40,025 nt of DNA from Desulfofustis glycolicus DSM 9705. Its GTDB lineage: Bacteria > Desulfobacterota > Desulfobulbia > Desulfobulbales > Desulfocapsaceae. Every line of letters begins with the position of its first letter. Positions within the stretch are counted from its first letter, which is position 1. Made by a program: the position numbers and the translations under genes. Positions 7,514 through 17,491 of the stretch are shown one piece after another. The stretch is taken from assembly GCF_900130015.1 (NCBI RefSeq), contig NZ_FQXS01000036.1:1-40025 (forward strand), written 5' to 3'. Below the pieces are notes generated by a model. That model was not told the origin of the DNA. It was given only the letters and a program-made list of their open reading frames with translations, and made no database searches.

Positions 7514-9547
7514 TCAGAAACTGTATTTTATCGTAACGTAACCGACATGAACCTCGTAATCATGATCGGCATAGGCTCCGCTCAGATACGTTCCCCCGGG
7601 AGCGTAATCATATTCCAGGTATTGCTGGTCTTCATACGTGCTTTTTTCGTAGATGTAACCGACCCCGAGCCCCAATCGTTCAGTGAGAGTATAGTCGACC
7701 TTCGCTGAAACGGTGGTGATATCGTAATCATCGTATTGGGTGATCGGCAACAGAGCCGAACTGCCCTCACTGGTAAAATCGCTTTTGCCATCCGATTTCT
7801 GGTATTGGCAGGACAGGTTCAACCGGAGGCGATCCGGGATGATCGACATACCCGCGTTCAGCCCGACGATCCAGAAATCCTCGCTGATGTCCTGCGTCCA
7901 GCGAAAGGACGACGGACTCCTGTCGGCGACCCTCGGGTCGGCGATCTGGCCGGGAGAGTAATTGTAATGATTGGAATCCGCCTGGTAATTCTCATAGCCG
8001 GCAAACCCGCTCAGATCGAGCATCCGTGCTGCCCGCCACATAAAATCGAGATAGAACTCATGCCCCGTATCATCGGTTCGCCCGAGGACCACATCGTCAT
8101 AATTATTATCGGCGTAGGTGTAGGACACGCCGAAATCGAGGTTGTCAAGCGGATACAATTCCACCGCCACCTGGATTTCGTGCTTTTGTTTCGAAGCAAC
8201 GTCGTATCGTTGCACAAACTGGACGATGTACTCGGAAGCAAAGGCCGACACGCCGGCAAGGTCGTGATCTGCGTCGGTATCTCTATTGAGGTATGAATAT
8301 TTCAACCGTGCCGTCAAATAATCGAGGCTGGTATTCTTCAATTCGACATACAGCAGATTATCGGAATTGCTGTCGCCATCCGGACGATTGCGGCGATCGA
8401 CATTTTCATATTCATAGCCGCCTCCAAGCCTGGTGTGACCGGCCAGCTTGTAATCGGCATCGAAGCCCAGGGTATGCCTGGTATATTCGAGCAGGTGGGT
8501 ATCATTGCCGCCACCGTCGTATTCGATGACCGTGGAATCGTTGTTCCGATCAAAGTATTTGTAGAACAGCCTGGTATCGAGATCATCGGTCGGCCGGGAT
8601 GCCAGTGCCGCCGACAGGCTCATTGTGCTGATATCGCCTTCAAATACCGTGCTGTTAAGACCTGACGGCAGCAGGCTCCCTTCTTGATCCTGGGAAAAGT
8701 CGCTGGTCAGGTTGGAATAGCTTCCAGCCACGGACAGCGTCGACAAAGCGGGCAACTGCCGCCAGATCATGTTGACCCCCAGTTCCATGTAATCGTTGTC
8801 CGGCGGCAGCGAGTTATGCTCGGTGATCCCGAGAAAGGGGTTTTGCCAATCGAGAAAGGTGTTGTCATTGCTGAAGGAACTGTACAGTCCGGACAGCTTG
8901 ATAGACATTTCGTCTGTCCGGTATCCTCCGGCCAGCGTAAAATTGTTGGTAGCGTAATCAACTGGTTCCGGCAATTCGACTACCCCTGAAAAACTACCGG
9001 TCCCCAAGGGTTTCAACCCGTCTTTCTCAACTCTCTCGACCCCGACATGGAAAAAGAATGGTGAGTCGAAGGAGAGATCGAACGTTCCACCGAACTTTTG
9101 TCTATCGACATGGTAGTCGAAGGTCCGCCAACTCGCCTGATTGGCCGGACTGGAGCCTTCAATGGTCAAGGTGTCCGATCCGACGGATGAGTAAAATGTT
9201 TGCGCATCAAACGAGAGGTTATGTGGAATCTCGTCATAGAAAAGCGAGTATTTGAATTTCCCGTAGCTTCTACCTTCGATTTGGTATTGCTGATCATCCA
9301 GTCCGACACGCGTTCCCTCAATACCCAGGAAATAGCTCTCCGTATCGTAGTCAAGGGAGAAGTTACCGATCGGTGCATCATCGAGATCTTCATATTCCTG
9401 CGATTTCGCGCTTTCTTCTACGCCGTCGGCTACCTGGGCGCCGACCTCCAGCGAACCGGAAACCTTTACTGAATCGTCGGCAAGACCTTTTTCGGCAGGG
9501 AGGATGAGGAGCGCGGCGGCGATAAACCAAAACAATTGAATCTTCAT
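7514..9547 (-). CDS. MtrB/PioB-type outer-membrane beta-barrel of a decaheme electron conduit
   Basis: The 677-aa protein has a Sec signal peptide (MKIQLFWFIAAALLILPAEKGLA) and then alternating hydrophobic strands with Asp/Tyr-rich turns through to a terminal Phe (VTIKYSF), the hallmark of outer-membrane barrels. Size and sequence style match MtrB/PioB/DmsF porins that sheath a periplasmic decaheme cytochrome and carry electrons across the outer membrane. A CxxC pair seen near the N-terminus of Shewanella MtrB is absent. The start at 9547 has GGAGGG just upstream; the longer frame begins inside the cytochrome gene and was rejected. It lies 11 bp behind the decaheme gene in the same operon. 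Confidence 0.85.
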   Translation of the reverse strand: MKIQLFWFIAAALLILPAEKGLADDSVKVSGSLEVGAQVADGVEESAKSQEYEDLDDAPIGNFSLDYDTESYFLGIEGTRVGLDDQQYQIEGRSYGKFKYSLFYDEIPHNLSFDAQTFYSSVGSDTLTIEGSSPANQASWRTFDYHVDRQKFGGTFDLSFDSPFFFHVGVERVEKDGLKPLGTGSFSGVVELPEPVDYATNNFTLAGGYRTDEMSIKLSGLYSSFSNDNTFLDWQNPFLGITEHNSLPPDNDYMELGVNMIWRQLPALSTLSVAGSYSNLTSDFSQDQEGSLLPSGLNSTVFEGDISTMSLSAALASRPTDDLDTRLFYKYFDRNNDSTVIEYDGGGNDTHLLEYTRHTLGFDADYKLAGHTRLGGGYEYENVDRRNRPDGDSNSDNLLYVELKNTSLDYLTARLKYSYLNRDTDADHDLAGVSAFASEYIVQFVQRYDVASKQKHEIQVAVELYPLDNLDFGVSYTYADNNYDDVVLGRTDDTGHEFYLDFMWRAARMLDLSGFAGYENYQADSNHYNYSPGQIADPRVADRSPSSFRWTQDISEDFWIVGLNAGMSIIPDRLRLNLSCQYQKSDGKSDFTSEGSSALLPITQYDDYDITTVSAKVDYTLTERLGLGVGYIYEKSTYEDQQYLEYDYAPGGTYLSGAYADHDYEVHVGYVTIKYSF

Positions 9548-9558
9548 ATTCCCTCCGT

Positions 9559-10479
9559 CTATCGAGTTAACGCATGGTTTTCGAAAGAATTGCTGCCATG
9601 GATCGCGCCATGGCAATTCAGACAGGAGCGGGCAAAAAACCTGTTGCTCGGACTGCTGCCGGAGAAACCGGTCTTGTTGTCATAAGGGGTACCCGGATGA
9701 CGAGACCAGTCATGACAATCCTGACAGACATTAGGCACTTTTTCAGTGAGCAGTTTCGCATGTCTGCTCCCGTGCGACGAGTGACATGTCAGGCAATTCT
9801 CTTCGACCGGCGGGTGTTCGTAAATATACGGCCCACGTTTGTCCGCGTGACAGGTAAAGCAGAGGTGCTGAATACTGTCCGCCTTGATCATCGCTGTACT
9901 GACACTGCCATGCGGCAGATGACACGAAGAGCAGTTGACTTTGCCCTCAATGATCGGGTGATGGGAATACTTATTGGCGGCAATCTCTATCTCCCGATGG
10001 CAGCCGAAACAAACCTCCGGCTCGCGCGGTTTTTGCGATCCCGCAGGGGTATGGAGGTCATGGCAGGAATCACAGGACACCTCTTCGCGGTTGTGGGTGC
10101 TCGCATCCCACCAATCCATGCTCGGTGTTGATTTCTGGTGGCAGATCAGGCATTTTTCCGACTTAGCCAGCGAATCTACATCTGCGTCGAAGGCAAAGAT
10201 ATCGACATCGCGACCACCGCCTTTTTCAACATGCATTGCGCCTGCGCCGTGACAGGTCTCACAGGCATCCTGCGATTGCGGGCCTTTCACCAATTTTTTC
10301 GAATGAATCGATCTCGCGTAACTCGCATATTGTGTCTCGTGGCATTCCTGACACGTTTCAGCTCCGATAAAGCCCAGCTGCTCGTCCGTCTGCGCCGCAG
10401 TAATGGTCCTGACCGGCAGCGTCAGCCAAACCGCCAGCAGACACAGGGAAAAGGATACTAACATCAAGAACGTTCTCAT
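9559..10479 (-). CDS. Decaheme c-type cytochrome, MtrA/DmsE/PioA family
   Basis: The 306-aa protein has a signal peptide (about residues 1-29) and ten CxxCH haem-binding motifs beginning at residues 43, 73, 110, 136, 157, 183, 207, 229, 252 and 286. Many His residues elsewhere can serve as distal ligands (for example SIHSKK, STHNRE, KYSHHP). Length, haem count and even spacing match MtrA/DmsE, the cytochrome that plugs into an MtrB barrel. The start at 10479 was chosen for GGGAGG at 10489-10494; the upstream extension is hydrophilic. Export by Sec and haem attachment in the periplasm are expected. No extracellular MtrC/OmcA-type cytochrome lies in the window, so the outer partner is either elsewhere or absent. 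Confidence 0.95.
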   Translation of the reverse strand: MRTFLMLVSFSLCLLAVWLTLPVRTITAAQTDEQLGFIGAETCQECHETQYASYARSIHSKKLVKGPQSQDACETCHGAGAMHVEKGGGRDVDIFAFDADVDSLAKSEKCLICHQKSTPSMDWWDASTHNREEVSCDSCHDLHTPAGSQKPREPEVCFGCHREIEIAANKYSHHPIIEGKVNCSSCHLPHGSVSTAMIKADSIQHLCFTCHADKRGPYIYEHPPVEENCLTCHSSHGSRHAKLLTEKVPNVCQDCHDWSRHPGTPYDNKTGFSGSSPSNRFFARSCLNCHGAIHGSNSFENHALTR

Positions 10480-10541
10480 TGTCGACGACCTCCCGGTTGA
10501 TGATTCTTGGCTTGTATCATGAACCTTCACCGCATATTCGC

Positions 10542-11372
10542 TCAGGTATCAGTCTTAACCAACCGAAATCCGAGGGAATGATGACTGAATCCGGGCGAAA
10601 GACCGACACGGTGTGAACTCCTGATCCCAAGCGGGCCGTTACTCCAGCCACCGCCGCGCATGACGCGATACTCTCCCGATCCGCTATAGACCGGGTCATC
10701 TTTCGGGAGTTTTTCGTACGCGTCGTAGTTATAGACATCAAGGCACCACTCCCAGACATTGCCAAGCATATCGTAGAGGCCGTTGCCGTTTGACTGAAAG
10801 CTGCCCACCGGTGCCGCAACGGCGTGTCCGTCGTCACAGACGAACGTGGTCCATTTGGCCCAGTGTTCTCGCGCCGTCCGATCGGCCACATTGGCATAGG
10901 TGCAGGCTGCTTCCGGGTCGCTGCCCCAGAAGCGGCTGGCGCTGGTGCCGGCACGAACCGCATACTCCCACTCGGCTTCGGTCGGCAGTCGAAATGCCAT
11001 CCCTGTCTGCTGGGAAAGCCACTCGGCATAAGCCACGGCATCCTCCCACGAGACATTGACGACCGGTTGGGTGTCATCGTCGAGGCTTAAGCCGGCAGAT
11101 TTGCCGCTGTGGTGATCCGGTCTGAATTTTCTGTACTGAGCGTTTGTGACCTCGTACTTTCCCATGGCGAAGTCACCGACGCAGACCTCATGTACCGGTC
11201 GCTCGTTATCATCCCCGTCGCCGGCGGCATCACCCATCTGATAGCATCCGCCTTTGATCGGTACAAATTCCATTCCCGTCACAGACTCAGTGACAATTGA
11301 CTGGGCACCACCAGGTGCAGCACATGCAAAGAGAAACAGAATCAGTAACCTCCCCGACTTTTTCAAAACCAT
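10542..11372 (-). CDS. Formylglycine-generating-enzyme (SUMF1/FGE) family protein, exported
   Basis: The 276-aa protein starts with an export signal (VLKKSGRLLILFLFACAAPGGAQ) and then shows the SUMF1 fold from GMEFVPIKGGCYQMGD to GFRLVK, with EVTNAQYRKF, NVSWEDAVAYAEWLS, RLPTEAEWEYAVRAG, DMLGNVWEWCLD and RVMRGGGWSN. In this large family some members oxidise Cys to formylglycine in sulfatases, while others are structural or bind partners. The paired active-site Cys of true FGE cannot be confirmed here. It is the first gene of a minus-strand operon (62 bp before the decaheme gene), so a role in the assembly or accessory structure of the conduit is possible. GGAGG precedes the ATG at 11372. Confidence 0.85.
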   Translation of the reverse strand: MVLKKSGRLLILFLFACAAPGGAQSIVTESVTGMEFVPIKGGCYQMGDAAGDGDDNERPVHEVCVGDFAMGKYEVTNAQYRKFRPDHHSGKSAGLSLDDDTQPVVNVSWEDAVAYAEWLSQQTGMAFRLPTEAEWEYAVRAGTSASRFWGSDPEAACTYANVADRTAREHWAKWTTFVCDDGHAVAAPVGSFQSNGNGLYDMLGNVWEWCLDVYNYDAYEKLPKDDPVYSGSGEYRVMRGGGWSNGPLGIRSSHRVGLSPGFSHHSLGFRLVKTDT

Positions 11373-11984
11373 TCTCCACCTCCTCCAGTGCTCAGGTTTA
11401 CAGGCCGGCGTCCGCGCAAAGCGCATCACCACCTATCATTTTTTCGATAGTTTCCGATGAGTTCAAGAGCCGTGACCGACTGCTGACAGGAGAGAAACAG
11501 CGCAAGCCACTACTTGCTCGTTTGATCTATTTTTTTTTTGCAGAACTGCTGAATCGATATGAAAACCGAGATCAGGTGATCGCGGGTTTTCTGTTCGGTA
11601 TGTGGCTGCTTAGGGGAATGACCAGCCGCGCTCTTGGAGAAGGTGGAACAGCCGCTAACACGTGGTTAGCGTTACATCAGAGGGACGCAGCTTCGTTCCC
11701 GGTGCAACTTTGTAACTACAAGTGTATCGTTTTTTCCTCGTTGATGCAAATTTGTAATAATAATTATCAAATCTACTTAACAATATTCGCCCCTCGTTCT
11801 ACGCCTCATCCTGGCTATTGGGTGTCAGTATTGGCAGCAAACAAAGGCAGGCCCCTGAAAGCACCTCGGCATAATTACCTGGCGCGTACCAGGCCGTTGG
11901 CAGATCCGGTCACAAAACAAGCTGTCGCTAGATAGCGGCTACTTTTTTGTCGATTTCTCAAGCGGAACGTGGTGTGGTTGAGCG
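11373..11984. other. Intergenic region between divergent operons, with a small palindrome
   Basis: It separates the FGE-decaheme-MtrB operon (minus) from the MFS gene (plus). CGCTAAC-ACGTG-GTTAGCG at 11653-11671 is a perfect 7-bp-arm hairpin or operator-like palindrome. A weak stem near 11920-11940 is followed by six T. The long plus-strand reading frame here lacks family features and I do not support it as a gene. Confidence 0.4.
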
Positions 11985-13211
11985 ATGATCACCGCTCCTC
12001 CCTACCGCTATACGATTGCCGCTGCCTGCTTCATGATCCAGGCCATCGGCATCGGCACCTATGTCAGTTACGGCGTCTTTTTTACCCCTCTGGCCGACGA
12101 GTTCCAATGGCCGCGGGCCGTCATTTCCGGGGCATCGTCTCTCGCCTTTATCACCAGCGGGGCGTTTGCCATCCTTATCGGCAGGCTCCTCGACAGCTAC
12201 GGCCCGCGACTGCTGATGAGCTGCGCCGCCGTGCTACTCGGCATCGGTTGTCTGGCCATGTCCCGGGTCCAGGAGATCTGGCAGCTTTATTGTGTCTTCG
12301 GCATTGTTTTTGGAATCGGGCTCGGCGCCGTCGATGTGATCGCCTTGACGACCACGGCCCGCTGGTTCGTTCGCTCCCGAGGCCTGGTGACCGGGATCGT
12401 CAAGGTCGGCACCGGCGCCGGCCAATTCTCCATCCCTTTTCTGTCCGGCATTCTCATCGCCCTGTATGGCTGGCGCACCACCTACCTGATTATCGGCGCC
12501 TCGGTGCTTGTGTTGCTGCTGCTGATCGCCCAGGTTCTCCGGCGGGATCCGGCGTCTATCGAATCACCGCGCCGTCCCGACGTCTCGGTGACAACTGAAG
12601 AACCGGTGCCGGCAACCGCCGGCATTAACGCCGCAGCAGCAATGCGCTCCCCGCAGATGCTGATCATCTGCAGCGCTTCCGTATCAACCGTCTTCTGTCT
12701 GCTGACCATCCTCGTCCACATCGTACCCCACGCCGGCGATATCGGACTCTCCACCACCCACGCTGCCGGCGTGCTGTCGACGATCGGGGCGATCAGCATG
12801 CTCGGCAGGTTTTGCAGCGGCGTCGCCATCGACAGGATCGGCAGCAAATCAGTGCTGATCATCTGTTATTTCGTGTTGACCGCCAGCCTGCTCTTATTGC
12901 AGGCTGCGGACTCGTTGTGGCTGCTCTACTGCTTTGCCGGGGTCTACGGCCTGGCCCACGGCAGCTTCTTTACCGCTATTTCCCCATTGGTTGCGGAAAT
13001 CTTCGGCATCGTTGCTCACGGCGCTCTTTTCGGCGTGGTCGTCTTCGCCGGGACGGTCGGTGGCGCCCTCGGCCCGATTGTCGCCGGCTGGATCTTTGAC
13101 CTGTCAGGAAGCTATGCCGCGGTCTTTATCACCATCACCGTGCTGAGCGTTGTCAGTCTCGGGTTGATTCTGCTGCTCCAACCACTGGAAAACAAGCCGC
13201 CGCTCCGGTAA
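11985..13211 (+). CDS. MFS transporter, monocarboxylate/oxalate-formate antiporter type
   Basis: The 408-aa protein has 12 predicted hydrophobic segments split by a cytoplasmic loop around residues 190-225. The loop between helices 2 and 3 carries the MFS signature form GRLLDSYGPR, and helix 1 begins IAAACFMIQAIGIGTYVSYG with FFTPLADEF after it, as in the MCT and OxlT groups. The later GRFCSGVAIDRIGSK repeats the motif in the second half. The likely substrate is a small organic anion, but nothing in the sequence or the neighbours fixes it. No good ribosome binding site precedes the ATG. The gene stands alone, with the next gene convergent. Confidence 0.85.
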   Translation: MITAPPYRYTIAAACFMIQAIGIGTYVSYGVFFTPLADEFQWPRAVISGASSLAFITSGAFAILIGRLLDSYGPRLLMSCAAVLLGIGCLAMSRVQEIWQLYCVFGIVFGIGLGAVDVIALTTTARWFVRSRGLVTGIVKVGTGAGQFSIPFLSGILIALYGWRTTYLIIGASVLVLLLLIAQVLRRDPASIESPRRPDVSVTTEEPVPATAGINAAAAMRSPQMLIICSASVSTVFCLLTILVHIVPHAGDIGLSTTHAAGVLSTIGAISMLGRFCSGVAIDRIGSKSVLIICYFVLTASLLLLQAADSLWLLYCFAGVYGLAHGSFFTAISPLVAEIFGIVAHGALFGVVVFAGTVGGALGPIVAGWIFDLSGSYAAVFITITVLSVVSLGLILLLQPLENKPPLR

Positions 13212-13276
13212 ACTCTCTCAGATAGCCGCAGGACTCGCTCGGACTCCGTAGTGAGTTTGTCCGGCAGCAAAAAGGG

Positions 13277-13993
13277 TCACTCTTTCAACGTGATATTGAT
13301 GCGGCCGTCTTCGACGCGGATATCCTCAACTCCTTCGGAAAACGATTTCCAAAACCCCGGATCACCACCGGCTTCCTTCACCAAGTCGACATATTTCAGG
13401 CCGCCCAGCCAGGCATTGGGCACCGGCACCCCCATGATGCTGACACCCTGTAATACCACCGACGGCTTCCCTTCACTGAACGCCATAGCCACCCCGGCGT
13501 TGAAGCGCAGGGTCTTGCCGCCCAGCACCGGAAAATCAGGGTCCAGGGGCACGAGCAGTTTGAGGCTGACCAGGTCCTGAGACAGGTCGATTGCAAGCCG
13601 GCGCGCCAGGTCGGTATTGTTTGCCAGCAGCGCATTGAGTTCGCGTTCGTTGAAACTCACCTCGCGTGAGGCACCCACCTCGCTATAGCGCTCCGGCGTG
13701 AGCGCACCGTGTTCATCAAAGTCTCCGGCTGCCGATCCGTTGGGCGGCTCTTTCGGGATCGGACCCGAGTCAGGCTGGTAGCCCAGCGCCTGGAGCTTGC
13801 CGTCGAGCACCGTTTGTTCTTTGGCGTTGAGTTCAACCGGTTTGAATTCCCGAACAAACACATAGTTCTTCAGAAACCAGTAGCTGCCGCCAAGCGTCAG
13901 CATAATGGTAGCCAACACGATCAACACCACGTTGGTCAGACTGACCCCGCTCCTGCGAGGTGCACCTGCTTCAATTGGTTGTTCGCTTTCCAT
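13277..13993 (-). CDS. Membrane-anchored protein of unknown function (DUF2140/YpmS-like)
   Basis: The 238-aa protein has a short cytoplasmic tail, one transmembrane helix (about residues 20-44) and a soluble extracytoplasmic domain. The sequence FNERELNALLANN, LKLLVPLDPDFPVLGGKTL and GVSIMGVPVPNAWLGGLK resembles the pattern of YpmS/DUF2140 proteins, but I am not certain of the family. No catalytic motif is visible. AAAGGA lies just before the ATG at 13993. It is monocistronic and convergent with the MFS gene. A lipid-binding or envelope role is only a guess. Confidence 0.65.
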   Translation of the reverse strand: MESEQPIEAGAPRRSGVSLTNVVLIVLATIMLTLGGSYWFLKNYVFVREFKPVELNAKEQTVLDGKLQALGYQPDSGPIPKEPPNGSAAGDFDEHGALTPERYSEVGASREVSFNERELNALLANNTDLARRLAIDLSQDLVSLKLLVPLDPDFPVLGGKTLRFNAGVAMAFSEGKPSVVLQGVSIMGVPVPNAWLGGLKYVDLVKEAGGDPGFWKSFSEGVEDIRVEDGRINITLKE

Positions 13994-14146
13994 GGAATCG
14001 TCCTTTCTCTAGTGACAAACCTTTACGTTAAACAGCACCGATCGGGCACTTGTCCTACTATCCGTCTCCCTGACCGCTACTCCCAACCAGCGGTGGGGGG
14101 AGATTTGTTCCCGCCCTCCGCTCACTATCAATCCTGCCGGCTGCGG

Positions 14147-14183
14147 CGAAGATTTTCATGGTTCGTTGTGACTCCCGGTCATG
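14147..14183 (+). repeat. Second repeat module, copy 2
   Basis: GATTTTCATGGTTCGTTGTG followed by ACTCCCGGTCATG matches 1229-1265 at most positions. It precedes the REP-like copy 2 by about 10 bp. Confidence 0.5.
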
Positions 14184-14193
14184 TTGATTATTT

Positions 14194-14240
14194 GAAAGTT
14201 AGCGGGGGACAGGTTGAAACCAGTCCCACCGATTTTCATA
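14194..14240 (+). repeat. REP-like palindromic element, copy 2
   Basis: It begins GAAAGTTAGCGGGGGACAGG, continues into ACCAGTCCCACCG and ends ATTTTCATA. It is nearly identical to 17805-17852 and matches the minus strand of 1151-1203. The GGGAC/GTCCC arms form the stem. It lies downstream of the hybrid kinase stop, where it may also affect transcript ends. Confidence 0.7.
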
Positions 14241-14287
14241 TAAAAGCCGACTCTGCCCAGCCCGGGATGGGACAATGCCGCGCCCCC

Positions 14288-17200
14288 TCAATGAGGATGG
14301 ACGTCAAATATCGCCCGGACTTTGACGGCAAGGTCCTGCATCGTGAACGGTTTCTGAATAAAATGAACTCCTTCGTCAAGAACGCCGTGATCGGCGATGA
14401 CATCGGCGGTATAGCCCGACATGAATAGACAATCGAGCCCGGAGTGACAGGCAAGAATCTGGTTTGCCAGATCGCGACCGTTCATGTCAGGCATGATCAC
14501 ATCGGTCAGCAGCAGATGAATCTGGCCGGAATGGGTTCTGGCCAGATGGATGGCCTCAGCGGGAAGGGAGGCGCCAAGAACATGGTAACCGTGATCCCTG
14601 AGCATAATCGTCGTCATCTCCAGGATCATCGGCTCATCTTCCACCAGCAGAATGGTCTCGGTTCCGGATACACTAGTCTTTTTTGATGCCGGCGGTGATG
14701 GCGTGTTAATGTGTTCGTCGTGGCTGGGCAGGTAGATGCTGAAGGTTGTTCCCCGGCCCGACTCGCTGTCGACGATGACGAAACCATTGTTTTGCTTGAC
14801 GATGCCGTAAACCGTGGCCAGCCCGAGGCCGGTTCCCTTGCCGATATCTTTTGTGGTAAAAAACGGTTCGAACAGATGCGAGCGTGTTTCCGGGTCGATG
14901 CCGCACCCGTCGTCACTCACGCTCAGCAGGACATAGTGCCCCGGGACAGCCTCGGCATAACGGGAGGTATCGGCATCATCAACTGCCGCGTTGCCCGTCT
15001 CAATGACAATCCGCCCCGTATCTTTCATGGCATCACGGGCATTGATGCAGAGATTGGCGAGTATCTGGTCGATCTGGGAAGGGTCCATATTGACCGGTGC
15101 GAGATGATCGCCGGGCTGCCAGACAAGATCGATATGTTCGCCGATCAGCCGCTTCAGCATGTCGAGCATCCCGGCCAGAACCTCGTTTAAATCAAGAACT
15201 CTGGGAACAACCTCCTGTTTGCGGGCGAAGGCCAGCAATTGCTGAGTGAGATCGGCCGAACGCCGCGCCGCCTGATGAATTCCCTGGAGCGCCCCGCTGA
15301 TCGGCTGCTCTGTCCCAATCTGGGCAAGGGCCAATTCCGAATAGCCAAGAATCACGCCGAGCATGTTGTTGAAGTCGTGGGCGACGCCGCCGGCCAGGCG
15401 TCCCACGGACTCCATCTTCTGGGCCATCCTGAGTTGCTCCTCCAACCGCTCCCGGTTCGCCTGTTCACGTTTCAAAACAATAATCTGACCAATCATGCCA
15501 GCATAGACTTCCAGGGGCCGGACGGTTTCCAGGGATGGCCGAAGCCCGGATTTCGATTCATCGACGGAAATGACGCCGATAAAGGTTCCCTGCTCATCGC
15601 TGAGGCGAACAAAAAGATTGTCCTCCGGATGCCAGGCCGATTCGCTCACCGGAGCATGTTCTTCACCGTACACCGTGGCATCCTGATTGAGGATATGCTT
15701 CATGGTGTGGGGGATGTAATAACTGGACTGTCCCAAACGCAGCCCCTGGACAAACACGTGGTCATACCAGCTCTTCGGCAGAGGAATGTCGGCAAGCCGG
15801 GCAACGACCTCCTCGGAAATACCGCCGTAACCGATGATATCCCGGTACGGGGCCTCATCCTTAAACAGAGAGATAAGCACCCGCCTGAAATCGGAATAGT
15901 CGACGATAGCCTGGCTGATTCTGGCAAAAACGATGTTCTCGTCCTTGATGGAGAGCATTGACGAGGCGGAGATGCTGAACTGCTCCATCTGCCTGGCATA
16001 GCCGGCCAACTTGTTCTCACTGAGCCGCAGTGCCCGTTCGTTGTCTTTGCGCTCCGTGATATCAAGTGCGGAAAAAGTTACGCCTTTGGACAGGTCGCTG
16101 GCCACGATAGGCGTCGAACTGAGCAGGATGTCGATCATCGTTCCATCCTTGTGCCGCCAGCGAGTCTCGACGCTTCCGGTACCATGGTCGCCAATCAGTG
16201 CGTATATCCGCGCCCCGACCGTGGTGAATTCTTCATCGTCGGGGTAGAAGATCCGGGCACTTTGACCAATGAGTTCTTCAGCGGAGTAGCCTGAGATTTC
16301 ACATAACCGCTGGTTGGCTTGCTTGATGACACGATTGATAACGACGCCGATACCGACCGGCGCGCTTCTCAAAACGCTTTTCAGCAGGCCCTCTCTTTCG
16401 CGAATGGCCAACTCCACTTTTTTGCGTTCACTGATGAAACGGGCCTGTTGCACATTCTGATAGGCAGTTGACGACATCTGGTTGGCCAACGTAAAGAGCA
16501 TCTGGGCAATACGCTCGAACTGCTCACGAGGCATCGTCGGCACATCCCGATACGCCTCGATGACCGCTTCCTCAGAGGCGCCAATGCCCCTGGCATAGGC
16601 GCGAATCTGCTCTTCAGGCTGCGTCTCGTCGCGGACCTGCCCAATCAGCCAATTGGCAATATGTCGCCCCCCGACCGTGATGCCGGCACCCGCTTCCCAG
16701 ATCCCTCCACTCAGGCATTTCTGCACCGTCGGACCTTCGACGCAGGCACGACCGATCATGGCGTCGGAATGAAAGCAGTTGGCCCGGCCGACGTCGGTAG
16801 TGCGAATAATATCACTGCACAAACGGCAGAAATTACTGGGCTTGGTAACGGGTCTCCCGTCGGTATGGGTAATGATCGATGCCACGCCGGTTGCCTGTGC
16901 GAACTGGTCCTGGAGTCGCTGCAGGTCGGTTATCGCAAAAAGGTCCTCGATGGCAATGTCTCCCATCGTATCATGTGGCTGCAACAGTGCCAGCAGTCGT
17001 TTTTCCAGGGCCTCCTCCACCCGTTTCTGATCGGAAATATCGATAATAAAGCCCTGATAATGAGTGAGCTTCCCTGCGTCGTCACAAACTGCACGGGCGT
17101 ATTCAGAGGCCCAAAAGAACGATCCGTCCTTGCGTCGCTGGCGGCACTGATGGCTGATCAGTTTGCCGTGGTCCTTGAGTTGGCGAACAAAGTGTTTCCG

Positions 17201-17491
17201 GTCAGTCGGATCAACATAAATCTGGGCGTTGATATCTGAAATCGCATCAATCAGTTCGTGAAGGGAATCGTAGCCATAGAGACGTGCCAGGGCCGGGTTG
17301 GCATCGATAAAACGACCTTCCGGAATCGAAGCGTATATACCAATCGGGGCATTGAGCAAAATGTCCTGACACTCTTTCAGATTCGGTGGACTGAGTGTCG
17401 GATTGTTGTTACGGGAAGCTCGATTATCGGCCATGAGTAACCTGTAGACTTCGGCAGGATCTGAAAAAGAGAGAAGCTCTTGCTCGCCCAT
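14288..17491 (-). CDS. Hybrid sensor histidine kinase (PAS-PocR-PAS-GAF-like-HisKA-HATPase-receiver)
   Basis: The 1067-aa protein has no obvious transmembrane helices, so it is probably cytoplasmic. Order: PAS (about 40-160, [20 protein letters not shown]), a PocR domain (about 185-345) with the Cys-rich [19 protein letters not shown] and CLSGGIWE, a second PAS (about 375-490), a GAF-like stretch (about 510-670), HisKA with H705 in [12 protein letters not shown], HATPase with [18 protein letters not shown] and [14 protein letters not shown], and a receiver (about 945-1064) with phosphoacceptor D997 in [13 protein letters not shown]. PocR domains bind small hydrocarbon derivatives such as propanediol-like ligands. 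No partner regulator is adjacent. The start at 17491 lacks a clear ribosome binding site, and the Met about 20 codons in is an alternative. Confidence 0.9.
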   Translation of the reverse strand: MGEQELLSFSDPAEVYRLLMADNRASRNNNPTLSPPNLKECQDILLNAPIGIYASIPEGRFIDANPALARLYGYDSLHELIDAISDINAQIYVDPTDRKHFVRQLKDHGKLISHQCRQRRKDGSFFWASEYARAVCDDAGKLTHYQGFIIDISDQKRVEEALEKRLLALLQPHDTMGDIAIEDLFAITDLQRLQDQFAQATGVASIITHTDGRPVTKPSNFCRLCSDIIRTTDVGRANCFHSDAMIGRACVEGPTVQKCLSGGIWEAGAGITVGGRHIANWLIGQVRDETQPEEQIRAYARGIGASEEAVIEAYRDVPTMPREQFERIAQMLFTLANQMSSTAYQNVQQARFISERKKVELAIREREGLLKSVLRSAPVGIGVVINRVIKQANQRLCEISGYSAEELIGQSARIFYPDDEEFTTVGARIYALIGDHGTGSVETRWRHKDGTMIDILLSSTPIVASDLSKGVTFSALDITERKDNERALRLSENKLAGYARQMEQFSISASSMLSIKDENIVFARISQAIVDYSDFRRVLISLFKDEAPYRDIIGYGGISEEVVARLADIPLPKSWYDHVFVQGLRLGQSSYYIPHTMKHILNQDATVYGEEHAPVSESAWHPEDNLFVRLSDEQGTFIGVISVDESKSGLRPSLETVRPLEVYAGMIGQIIVLKREQANRERLEEQLRMAQKMESVGRLAGGVAHDFNNMLGVILGYSELALAQIGTEQPISGALQGIHQAARRSADLTQQLLAFARKQEVVPRVLDLNEVLAGMLDMLKRLIGEHIDLVWQPGDHLAPVNMDPSQIDQILANLCINARDAMKDTGRIVIETGNAAVDDADTSRYAEAVPGHYVLLSVSDDGCGIDPETRSHLFEPFFTTKDIGKGTGLGLATVYGIVKQNNGFVIVDSESGRGTTFSIYLPSHDEHINTPSPPASKKTSVSGTETILLVEDEPMILEMTTIMLRDHGYHVLGASLPAEAIHLARTHSGQIHLLLTDVIMPDMNGRDLANQILACHSGLDCLFMSGYTADVIADHGVLDEGVHFIQKPFTMQDLAVKVRAIFDVHPH

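Noticed and set aside
11297-11935. 212-codon open frame upstream of the MFS gene
   Set aside because: Begins inside the FGE-family gene on the other strand, has no ribosome binding site and no recognisable domain.
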